Shown in pieces: positions 1-4,898 of a DNA stretch of 5,444 nucleotides; the stretch's first letter is position 1, and each line of letters begins with the position of its first letter. The notes beneath the pieces are model-generated. The model did not search any database. It saw only the letters and a program-made list of their open reading frames with translations, and was not told the DNA's origin. The stretch is taken from contig DBEG01000069.1 in NCBI GenBank assembly GCA_002293965.1, forward strand, positions 1 to 5,444, given 5' to 3'. Origin of the DNA: Actinobacteria bacterium UBA912 (GTDB lineage: Bacteria > Actinomycetota > Coriobacteriia > Anaerosomatales > UBA912). The position numbers and the translations under genes are program-made.

Positions 1-1616
1 AGGATGGTCAGCGCAACTGCACCGTAAAGATGATGTCTTACCGTACCCCACAAACTAACTTTCCTGTTCGAGATCCATTCCGCGTCCTTTAGCAGACTCA
101 AGGCGGTGAACGGTGCGATCAACAGCAGCAGGGCGGCAATAGATATGATTGTTGCAACTGCGGGCGTGCCGATCAGAATGTTGACACCAAGTAGTAAGAG
201 TCCGGCCCCGAATGCCGCTGGGAGAGAGTAGATCAACCATCTGCACAACGCGATCTCGTTTCCATTCAGGCCGCACGCTTTGTAGAATCGAGCATATTCC
301 TCGATAGCGAAATTCATATCCGCTTCTGCCAGGGCGAGAAGGTCGTCCTCATCGATTCCCTTGAGGTGGTCGATCTCATCGAGAGGTCTATCATCGTCCC
401 TAGCTGAGTGCACGAACATCAACCCGGCGTAGGCAAGAATGCCCGTTATGGTGATGTGAACAAGAAGAGCCACATCCATCGATGCCGGGTCTTCAGGAGC
501 CAGGATAAAAGCCCCGGACAGATAGATCGCAACAAGTATGATGAATAGGATCGCGATCTCTGCCCTGCGCTCCTTGGTTTTCAGTACATATAGATCGCCC
601 CATTCCTTTTGGATGATGCTGCCATACCGGCTTGATAACAGTCTTTGTGAGACTTTGGCTGTCAGCGGATCCAAGGCCTCGATCATTCTCAGGGCTAAGG
701 CCTTGCCCAGGGTTCGGGGATTCTCTTGTTTGGTCAGATGCCTCGACATCACCCTTTGGGTCAGCAGGAGCCCCGCACCTGAAAACACCAACGCTGATAC
801 GAATATCCAGACCAACAAGGTAAATCCAGCTGGCGCATTGCCCAAAAGAAAGTGGCTCAAGGATGTGACAGTCACGCTTAACGGGAGGAGGGACGTCAAC
901 ACATGTTCTGCTGCGGTGATCTGTGTGGTGACTTGAGGCATCACCAGAGGAATCCCGAAGATGAATACTGCGAGGATCAAAAAGATCGAAATGAAGTTAA
1001 GGATCCCGAAAAGACGTGTGACGGGCTCCGCGCCAAAGATCCTGGACAGAAGAACCGCCGCAAGAACACCTGATGAGGAAGGCACTATCGAGAACAGATA
1101 AAGCACAGGCAACAAAAGCAGGTAGTAGTCGAGGGGAGCCCCCATTGCCATGCCAAGCGCGAAAAGGGGTGCGACTCCGAAAATGATAAGGCACAGCAAG
1201 GGCGATATAGAAAAGAATGTAGTCTTGAAGAAGCGAAAGCCGATGATCGCAAATACCTCTCGGTCGCTCAACCCGTCGTGTTTATTGCTGATAGGCTCGA
1301 AGTGCCGCTCGTCAAGCATATCCGGCCAGGTCTTTTCCAAGGCTAGGAGGAACATCAGAATAAACAGTGCGATCAACACGAAGTATGAGATAGATAGGGC
1401 CGCTGCGTTAGCCTGTGCGGCATCCGACCGCTCGATGATGAGGGATGCAGCCGACCCGAATCCATACACTATGCCAGCCGACATAAGCGAGATCCCGGCA
1501 AGCCAGATAGGTGTGGTGATCAGCAGTGAGCGCTTGTTCTCAGAGAGCATACCCTTACCTGCCAGGATCTCGGCATGGAACAGCTGGCGCAGGATATCTC
1601 TTGCGTTAGAAGTCAT
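1..1616 (-). CDS. Large multi-spanning membrane protein, probable ABC-2 type exporter permease (partial, 3' end outside window)
   Basis: Reading the minus strand from ATG at 1616 gives 538 codons without a stop, ending at the window edge. About ten hydrophobic segments are visible, near residues 32-60, 75-93, 127-158, 163-190, 203-226, 264-286, 353-373, 382-402, 460-480 and 484-508. A charged linker (about 288-352) separates two halves, and a second acidic, probably cytoplasmic stretch lies at 404-458. The start (ILRQLFHAEILAG) looks like the amphipathic N-terminus of ABC-2 permeases. The second half opens with IIQKEWGDLYVLKTKERRAE, the KEW...R pattern seen before the first helix of such permeases. 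I infer a role in export across the cytoplasmic membrane; no ATPase gene is in the window, though one could lie further left. No clear Shine-Dalgarno precedes ATG 1616. An in-frame TTG at 1727 overlapping the upstream gene's stop is an alternative start. The ORF is certain, the family likely, the substrate unknown. Confidence 0.72.
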   Translation of the reverse strand, partial: MTSNARDILRQLFHAEILAGKGMLSENKRSLLITTPIWLAGISLMSAGIVYGFGSAASLIIERSDAAQANAAALSISYFVLIALFILMFLLALEKTWPDMLDERHFEPISNKHDGLSDREVFAIIGFRFFKTTFFSISPLLCLIIFGVAPLFALGMAMGAPLDYYLLLLPVLYLFSIVPSSSGVLAAVLLSRIFGAEPVTRLFGILNFISIFLILAVFIFGIPLVMPQVTTQITAAEHVLTSLLPLSVTVTSLSHFLLGNAPAGFTLLVWIFVSALVFSGAGLLLTQRVMSRHLTKQENPRTLGKALALRMIEALDPLTAKVSQRLLSSRYGSIIQKEWGDLYVLKTKERRAEIAILFIILVAIYLSGAFILAPEDPASMDVALLVHITITGILAYAGLMFVHSARDDDRPLDEIDHLKGIDEDDLLALAEADMNFAIEEYARFYKACGLNGNEIALCRWLIYSLPAAFGAGLLLLGVNILIGTPAVATIISIAALLLLIAPFTALSLLKDAEWISNRKVSLWGTVRHHLYGAVALTI

Positions 1617-1622
1617 GGGTGT

Positions 1623-1638
1623 CTGGCTCTCGAGCCAG
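1623..1638 (-). other. Hairpin directly upstream of the permease ATG
   Basis: On the minus strand CTGGCT, loop CGAG and AGCCAG form a perfect 6-bp stem ending six bases before ATG 1616. It occupies the place where a ribosome binding site would be expected. It could modulate translation from that ATG, or it may simply lie inside the coding region if translation begins at TTG 1727. It has no U tract, so it is not a terminator. Confidence 0.3.
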
Positions 1639-1694
1639 CATCGCCTGATGGCAGTCTTCTGGTTGTCATGCTTGTCATTTCTCTTTGGGGGAGT

Positions 1695-1708
1695 GGCGGG
1701 AAGCCTGT
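1695..1708 (+). repeat. Left copy of a 14-bp inverted repeat bracketing the 240-residue protein gene
   Basis: GGCGGGAAGCCTGT on the plus strand is the exact reverse complement of 2488-2501. The two copies lie 12 bases beyond the stop and 44 bases before the start of the gene between them. This copy falls between the genes, or inside the permease N-terminus if TTG 1727 is the start. The motif also has an internal GGC/GCC pair. Its function is unknown. Confidence 0.5.
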
Positions 1709-1720
1709 CGTTCTCAGTCT

Positions 1721-2443
1721 CTACCAAAGATCAGGACCCCATCGCTGCCCATGCACCCGTGCACAAGGCGCACAAAATAGATTGCCGGTTCGACCGTCAC
1801 TGGTCATCGTAGTGCACACAGGATTTGCGCAGTGGCCAAACGCCCACTCTACAGCTTGTGAAGCAGCAGCAACCGCGCTGATACGAAATATCCATGCCAC
1901 AGCAGTGATTACCCCAGCGGTACCTATAACAGTCGCGAAAGTCACGGGCAGACCTACTCTCATGACTACAGCTACTGCTATCAGGTTTGTTGTGGTAATA
2001 GGGATACCGAGTCGGATCAGTGCTGCCGTAGCCACCGCTGGCGCGATCTTCCAAAGCGGATTCACTTGTGTTGAGAGCATGATCTGCCCGTCATGGAAAG
2101 TGACATCGAAATCCTCGATGGATACTCTTTCTACCTCACCTTCTGCGGGGAGCAGGAAGTAGTTGCCCTCCCTTTGCAAAGGAACTTCCCTGCCATCTAC
2201 GATCGCTGTTTGCGGCCATGGGAAGGGGTGCTGCGTGCGCTCATTTCCCCGGCCCTCGAAAACCAATACAGGCTGACCATCGATAACCCGGACCTCTGCG
2301 TCAAGGTAGATGGTCTCCTGCGCTTTGCGTTCGGCCTTACGGTCTTGCCCTCCTCTTTGCGCGGCAGCCGCTGGCATCACATAAACCGATGCCATCAATA
2401 CAGTGGTCACACACACACAAACGAACTTCATTACCTTCTTCAT
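1721..2443 (-). CDS. Unrecognised exported/membrane protein with beta-type domain, hydrophobic region and four-cysteine tail
   Basis: This is a 240-residue protein starting at ATG 2443, with an AGGGGG ribosome binding site about ten bases upstream. Residues 1-28 form a clear signal peptide (basic MKKVMKF, hydrophobic core, cleavage likely near PAAAA/Q). A charged stretch (30-43) follows. Residues 44-128 alternate hydrophobic and polar residues in a beta-strand pattern (YLDAEVRVIDGQPVLVFEG, later FDVTFHDGQIMLS). Residues 133-196 are strongly hydrophobic and Ala/Val/Ile-rich with almost no acidic residues, enough for two or three membrane helices or a membrane-inserting bundle. The tail has Cys205-x4-Cys210 and Cys224-x2-Cys227, which could bind metal or form disulfides. 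I do not recognise the family. It precedes the permease-like gene by 104 bases, or overlaps it if TTG 1727 is used, suggesting an operon. GC at third positions is low (about 48% over the 3' part). A frameshift in the 3' third is a remaining doubt. Confidence 0.65.
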   Translation of the reverse strand: MKKVMKFVCVCVTTVLMASVYVMPAAAAQRGGQDRKAERKAQETIYLDAEVRVIDGQPVLVFEGRGNERTQHPFPWPQTAIVDGREVPLQREGNYFLLPAEGEVERVSIEDFDVTFHDGQIMLSTQVNPLWKIAPAVATAALIRLGIPITTTNLIAVAVVMRVGLPVTFATVIGTAGVITAVAWIFRISAVAAASQAVEWAFGHCANPVCTTMTSDGRTGNLFCAPCARVHGQRWGPDLW

Positions 2444-2487
2444 TTCTGTATTGCCCCCTAATAGTCGTTAAGCGAAACAATGGACCT

Positions 2488-2501
2488 ACAGGCTTCCCGC
2501 C
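2488..2501 (-). repeat. Right copy of the 14-bp inverted repeat
   Basis: ACAGGCTTCCCGCC on the plus strand is the exact reverse complement of 1695-1708. It lies in the 5' leader or promoter region of the 240-residue protein gene, just beside the hairpin at 2508-2527. The transcript could in principle pair its 5' leader with the sequence beyond its stop codon. No third copy was seen in the window. Confidence 0.5.
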
Positions 2502-2507
2502 TTTGCG

Positions 2508-2527
2508 CCCGCGCGAAAACGTGCGGG
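2508..2527. other. GC-rich hairpin with AAAA/TTTT loop
   Basis: CCCGCGCG, loop AAAA, then CGTGCGGG form an 8-bp stem with one G-T wobble on the plus strand. Neither side has a downstream T run, so a rho-independent terminator is unlikely. It sits 65-84 bases upstream of ATG 2443 and could be a leader structure of that transcript or a protein-binding dyad. Confidence 0.4.
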
Positions 2528-2668
2528 TTGAATCAGGTATACCCAATTACTCTCGATATTACTTGCTGATATTGAAACCTGTGGGTATTTCCCAGAAATC
2601 CGTCCTCTCTACGCGCTCCACACAGCTCCGTTGCCGCAGGTTTCGACTTGTGCTTACATGTTTCTTGG

Positions 2669-2680
2669 GGGGCGGCCCCG
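2669..2680 (+). repeat. Left copy of a 12-nt GC-rich inverted repeat flanking the small secreted protein gene
   Basis: GGGGCGGCCCCG is the exact reverse complement of 3175-3186, which forms the top of the hairpin after the gene. The pair brackets the gene at 2720-3169. The motif is partly self-complementary and very GC-rich, so chance is a real alternative to a mobile-element terminus or leader/terminator pairing. Confidence 0.35.
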
Positions 2681-2682
2681 AT

Positions 2683-2693
2683 CACTGTCAGTG
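2683..2693. promoter_or_regulatory. Operator-like palindrome CACTG-T-CAGTG
   Basis: This is an 11-base perfect dyad with a single central base, ending 14 bases before the ribosome binding site of the gene at 2720. Its position suits a repressor operator or a short leader structure. No regulator gene in the window points to a specific protein. Confidence 0.25.
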
Positions 2694-2707
2694 GGTTTCG
2701 TAAAATG

Positions 2708-2713
2708 AGGAGG
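2708..2713 (+). promoter_or_regulatory. Ribosome binding site AGGAGG deciding the start at 2720
   Basis: A perfect AGGAGG lies six bases before ATG 2720. An earlier in-frame ATG at 2705 overlaps this site and would add residues in front of the basic start of the signal peptide, so 2720 is the better start. Confidence 0.75.
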
Positions 2714-2719
2714 GAATAC

Positions 2720-3169
2720 ATGAAAAGGGTCAGTTTGGTTCTGCTCACGCTCATCACGAGTATGGTTATGTTCACTTCCAGCGCGTTCGCTGTGACTTTT
2801 CCGATACCTTCGCCTCCAGCCCCGGCCCCGGGGCTGCCAGTGGTGGAAAGGCAAGTTCCTTTCAATATTGCTGTTCCCAGAGAGGGTGCGTGGTCGCAGA
2901 CGTTCTCGCTTGCACCTGGACGGCGATTCGGGGTGACTCTGCATTCTACTAACGCCTTCCGAACTCCTGTCAACATGCAACTTTTCTGCGCAGCAACGAA
3001 CCGTGCTATGGGTCCGGTGGTGAGGGTTCTCCCGAATCGCACACTCCATCACTTGGGGACGAACACCATGTTCTCTGCCCGAGATGTCCGGGTTCGATTG
3101 ACTCACGTGGACATGCTCACGGCAGGATTTCCCATTCAGGCCAGAGGCGTGTGGCACTGGAACTACTAG
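2720..3169 (+). CDS. Small secreted protein of unknown function, proline-rich N-terminus
   Basis: This is a 149-residue protein. Residues 1-24 are a textbook Sec signal peptide (MKR, then a Val/Leu/Ile-rich core, ending SSAFA before Val25). A proline-rich linker spans about 27-45 (PIPSPPAPAPGLP). The remainder (46-149) looks like a single compact beta domain, with alternating segments such as WSQTFSLAPGRRFGVTLHS and DVRVRLTHV, and an aromatic end WHWNY. It has one cysteine (Cys90), so no internal disulfide, and many arginines, giving a basic mature protein. There is no membrane anchor, lipobox or sortase signal, so release outside the cell is expected. I do not recognise the family. It is divergent from the 240-residue exported protein and shares its AT-richer codon use, so the two may belong to one accessory locus. 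A GC hairpin overlaps its stop codon. Existence of the gene is well supported; its function is unknown. Confidence 0.75.
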   Translation: MKRVSLVLLTLITSMVMFTSSAFAVTFPIPSPPAPAPGLPVVERQVPFNIAVPREGAWSQTFSLAPGRRFGVTLHSTNAFRTPVNMQLFCAATNRAMGPVVRVLPNRTLHHLGTNTMFSARDVRVRLTHVDMLTAGFPIQARGVWHWNY

Positions 3170-3192
3170 AAGAACGGGGCCGCCCCTCTTCT
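3168..3192 (+). terminator. Hairpin at the stop codon of the secreted protein gene, probable terminator-like structure
   Basis: AGAAGA pairs with TCTTCT, and after an unpaired AC on the 5' side GGGG pairs with CCCC around loop CCG. The stem therefore has ten base pairs and begins inside the TAG stop. No T run follows (the next bases are CGGCATG), so it is not a classical rho-independent terminator. It may act as a transcript-end stabiliser or a U-less terminator of the kind proposed in high-GC bacteria. Confidence 0.45.
3175..3186 (-). repeat. Right copy of the 12-nt GC-rich inverted repeat
   Basis: CGGGGCCGCCCC is the exact reverse complement of 2669-2680. It forms the inner part of the hairpin at 3168-3192, so the terminator structure alone may explain it. 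Confidence 0.35.
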
Positions 3193-3426
3193 CGGCATGC
3201 TGCATCGATTGGTTGGTGACCCTTGGCACGCAAGCCTGACCGCCAACGCGCGTCGCGATCCACGATGGGCCAGAGTGAAAAGGTGAACCATATTCCACCG
3301 CTTCATGCTATAACGAAATCATATTTCGACCCGCGTGCCTTCTTGACGCGCACAGACGTGCTGTTCGAGCGGCTTGCCGCCTGCGAGTTCTGATCCCGGC
3401 AGATTCTGAAGCGAGAAAGGTTTTCG
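3193..3426. other. Intergenic region at the compositional boundary before hisF
   Basis: This 234-bp stretch separates the AT-richer left genes from the high-GC right genes. No tRNA, riboswitch or full gene was recognised. It has a short doubtful ORF (3265-3393), a TATAAC at 3309-3314 that could be part of a -10 element but has no good -35, two TTCTGA copies (near 3388 and 3404), and the GAAAGG ribosome binding site of hisF (3415-3420). Confidence 0.4.
3265..3393 (+). CDS. Short doubtful ORF upstream of hisF (42 codons)
   Basis: ATG 3265 to TGA 3391-3393 encodes 42 residues; the frame is open back to 3220, with a TTG at 3223 giving 56 residues. The last 23 residues (YFDPRAFLTRTDVLFERLAA plus three) have high-GC third positions like hisF and read like a genuine protein end, while the first part looks non-coding. 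There is no convincing ribosome binding site. It could be the remnant 3' end of a gene cut off by insertion of the left-hand DNA, or chance. It ends 33 bases before the hisF start. Confidence 0.18.
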   Translation: MGQSEKVNHIPPLHAITKSYFDPRAFLTRTDVLFERLAACEF

Positions 3427-4191
3427 ATGGAACCAGTGAAGATCATCCCGTGTCTGGACATGAAGGACGGCCGCGTCGTCAAGGGCGTGCACTTCGTCGA
3501 GTTGCGTGACGCGGGCGACCCCGTCGAGAACGCAGCGTTCTACCGTGAGGCCGGTGCCGACGAGGTCGCGATGCTCGACATCGCCGCCACGCTGGAGGGC
3601 CGCAAGACACGGCTCGCATGGGTGCGGGCAGTCGCTGAGGCGCTGGGTGACACGCCGCTCATCGTCGGCGGCGGCATCAACGAGCTCGCCGATATCGACG
3701 CGCTCTTCTCGGCGGGGGCGGCGAAAGTCTCGATGAACAGCGCAGCGGTGGCGAGGCCCGAGTTCATCGCTGAGGCCGCCGAGCGGTTCAGCAGCGCCCG
3801 GGTGATCGTCGCCATCGACGGAAGGCGCAACGCCGAGATGCCCTCGGGCTTCGAGGTCGTCGTGAGCGGGGGCCAGAAGCCTACCGGCATCGACTGCGTG
3901 CGGTGGGCGCGCAGGTGCGAGGAGCTGGGCGCGGGCGAGATCCTGCCGACGAGCATGGACGGCGACGGGACGCTGGCCGGCTACGACCTCCCCTTCACGC
4001 GCGCGATCGCCGAGACGGTGGCGCTACCCGTGATCGCCTCGGGCGGCGCGGGGACGCTCGAGCACTTCTTGGAGGGCGTGACCGAAGGCAAGGCGACCGC
4101 GCTTCTGGCCGCATCGGTCTTCCACTTCCGGACGTTTACGGTCGCGCAGGTCAAGGCGTTCCTCGCCGAGAAGGGCATCCCGGTCCTCTAG
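3427..4191 (+). CDS. hisF: Imidazole glycerol phosphate synthase cyclase subunit HisF
   Basis: This 254-residue protein is the usual length for HisF. HisF is the (beta/alpha)8-barrel subunit that converts PRFAR plus ammonia, supplied by the glutaminase HisH, into imidazole glycerol phosphate and AICAR, a step shared by histidine and purine metabolism in the cytoplasm. The start IIPCLDMKDGRVVKG carries catalytic Asp11. The second catalytic aspartate is Asp131 in VIVAIDGRR. Phosphate-binding loops are visible as VGGGI (80-84) and ASGGAG (204-209), with GDGTLAGYDL near 179-188. Small differences from common sequences are Lys at position 5, where Arg is frequent, and Pro in EILPTSMD, where Leu or Asn is usual; neither should abolish function. 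GAAAGG six bases upstream supports the start. No other his gene is in the window, so hisF either ends an operon interrupted on its left or stands apart. It faces the ACT-domain gene tail to tail. Confidence 0.96.
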   Translation: MEPVKIIPCLDMKDGRVVKGVHFVELRDAGDPVENAAFYREAGADEVAMLDIAATLEGRKTRLAWVRAVAEALGDTPLIVGGGINELADIDALFSAGAAKVSMNSAAVARPEFIAEAAERFSSARVIVAIDGRRNAEMPSGFEVVVSGGQKPTGIDCVRWARRCEELGAGEILPTSMDGDGTLAGYDLPFTRAIAETVALPVIASGGAGTLEHFLEGVTEGKATALLAASVFHFRTFTVAQVKAFLAEKGIPVL

Positions 4192-4195
4192 GGAC

Positions 4196-4726
4196 TCACA
4201 CTTCCCAGATGATTACGTTGACGTTGGCCGCAGCCGCAGCCTGGCGGAGCGCATCCTCCCACGCGGACTCGTCCGGGCCAGTAGGGGCCTCCACCGTGGC
4301 GATCATAGTGAACAGCGGAACGCCGCTCACCGCTGCGGGAGTCACGAAGGTGTCCATCGTCTCAATGCTGATGCCGTGTGTGGCAAGCTGTGCAGCGATG
4401 TCGTGCACGATCCCCTCATGGTCGGCGCCTTCGACCGTGATCTGATACGCCGAAGTGGCACCTGCAACGGCACCGTGCGACGCGGGCTCGGTCATCGCCA
4501 TCGTGACCTTGTAGCCGTCGGCAGCGAGCCGCTCGATCGATGTCTCCAGCGCTGCGGCCTTCTCGGCGGGTATGCTCACGAGCATCAGCATCGCGAACTC
4601 GCCACCTAAGCGCGCCATTCGGCTCGCTTCGACGTTTCCGCCCAGCTCAAGCAGGCGTCCGGTGACATCTTCGACGATGCCCACTCGGTCGGGCCCGGTG
4701 ATCGTCAACACTGCGTTTTCGCGCAT
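4196..4726 (-). CDS. Two-ACT-domain protein, GcvR-like amino-acid-binding regulator
   Basis: This is a 176-residue protein from ATG 4726, preceded by GGAGG four bases upstream. A GTG at 4744 would add six residues but would put the ribosome binding site inside the gene, so it is rejected. The first ACT domain spans about 4-78 with the signature TGPDRVGIVEDV and LLELGGNVEAS. The second spans about 93-174 with GADHEGIVHDIAAQLATHGI. This double-ACT layout is that of the GcvR (glycine cleavage repressor-like) family. There is no DNA-binding or catalytic domain, so it probably senses a small ligand such as an amino acid and acts through a partner protein. The exact role is not proven, and glycine cleavage genes are not in the window. 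It is convergent with hisF, with only 4 bp between the stop codons, and divergent from rubrerythrin. Codon use matches hisF. Confidence 0.85.
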   Translation of the reverse strand: MRENAVLTITGPDRVGIVEDVTGRLLELGGNVEASRMARLGGEFAMLMLVSIPAEKAAALETSIERLAADGYKVTMAMTEPASHGAVAGATSAYQITVEGADHEGIVHDIAAQLATHGISIETMDTFVTPAAVSGVPLFTMIATVEAPTGPDESAWEDALRQAAAAANVNVIIWEV

Positions 4727-4898
4727 GTATCCTCCACGTTGCACGGGTGCTCTCGCTTAGATTACCGCAATCGCCCAAAATGTGCAGTCCCGGCCGTGGA
4801 GCGTGGGTGCCTAAGCTGGCATCGCTCTTGCTCCAGTGTCATCCCTATATGCTACAGTCACCGTGTCCTGCCCCCGATTCGAAAGAGAGGTCGACAAT
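4727..4898. promoter_or_regulatory. Divergent promoter region between the ACT protein and rubrerythrin genes
   Basis: This 172-bp spacer must serve both outward genes. Toward rubrerythrin an extended -10 is visible (see 4850-4858). Toward the ACT gene only a weak TAATCT (minus strand, about 50 bases before ATG 4726) was seen. I saw no convincing palindrome resembling a PerR or other peroxide-regulator box. Confidence 0.45.
4850..4858 (+). promoter_or_regulatory. Candidate extended -10 promoter of the rubrerythrin gene
   Basis: TGCTACAGT fits the TGnTAnnnT extended -10 pattern. A TTGCTC at 4828-4833 is a weak -35 with 19-base spacing. A start point near 4865 would leave a leader of about 34 bases, with GAGAGG (4885-4890) as ribosome binding site eight bases before ATG 4899. 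Confidence 0.4.

Larger units (their letters stand above)
2444..2719. promoter_or_regulatory. Divergent intergenic region between the two exported-protein genes
   Basis: This 276-bp spacer separates two divergently transcribed genes and should contain both promoters. I found no convincing pair of -35 and -10 hexamers for either direction. It does hold an unusual density of dyads. These are a strong hairpin (2508-2527), the perfect palindrome GGTATACC (2536-2543), an ATACCC/GGGTAT inverted pair (2539-2544 and 2583-2588), two direct GATATT copies (2555 and 2568), a TGGG/CCCA hairpin (2582-2594), a GC-rich dyad (2669-2680) and CACTG-T-CAGTG (2683-2693). It is more AT-rich in its centre than the surrounding genes. 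Shared control of both genes is an inference. Confidence 0.45.

Noticed and set aside
538..936. Plus-strand frame of 132 codons, with a nested 63-codon frame at 632-823
   Set aside because: It lies opposite the continuous permease-like frame, has no ribosome binding site and reads as a low-quality polypeptide; it is antisense shadow.
1150..1812. Plus-strand frame of 220 codons
   Set aside because: It is antisense to the permease-like gene. Its composition (Ser/Arg/Ile-rich without domain pattern) and lack of a start signal argue against coding.
1575..2162. Plus-strand frame of 195 codons
   Set aside because: It mirrors the 240-residue protein on the other strand, whose signal peptide and ribosome binding site make the minus strand the better choice.
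2508..2527. Rho-independent terminator
   Set aside because: The stem is strong but no T run follows on either strand, and its position upstream of both divergent genes does not suit termination.
2701..2706. TAAAAT as -10 element for the gene at 2720
   Set aside because: Transcription would start inside the ribosome binding site, and no -35 lies at the right distance.
2654..3298. Minus-strand frame of 214 codons, and another at 2533-3042
   Set aside because: Both oppose the secreted protein gene at 2720, which has AGGAGG and a signal peptide. They are His/Arg/Pro-rich without protein-like pattern.
3540..3956. Minus-strand frame inside hisF, and other frames overlapping hisF (3506-3736, 3903-4445, 3981-4178)
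   Set aside because: hisF is unambiguous by catalytic residues and length; the others are typical high-GC shadow frames.
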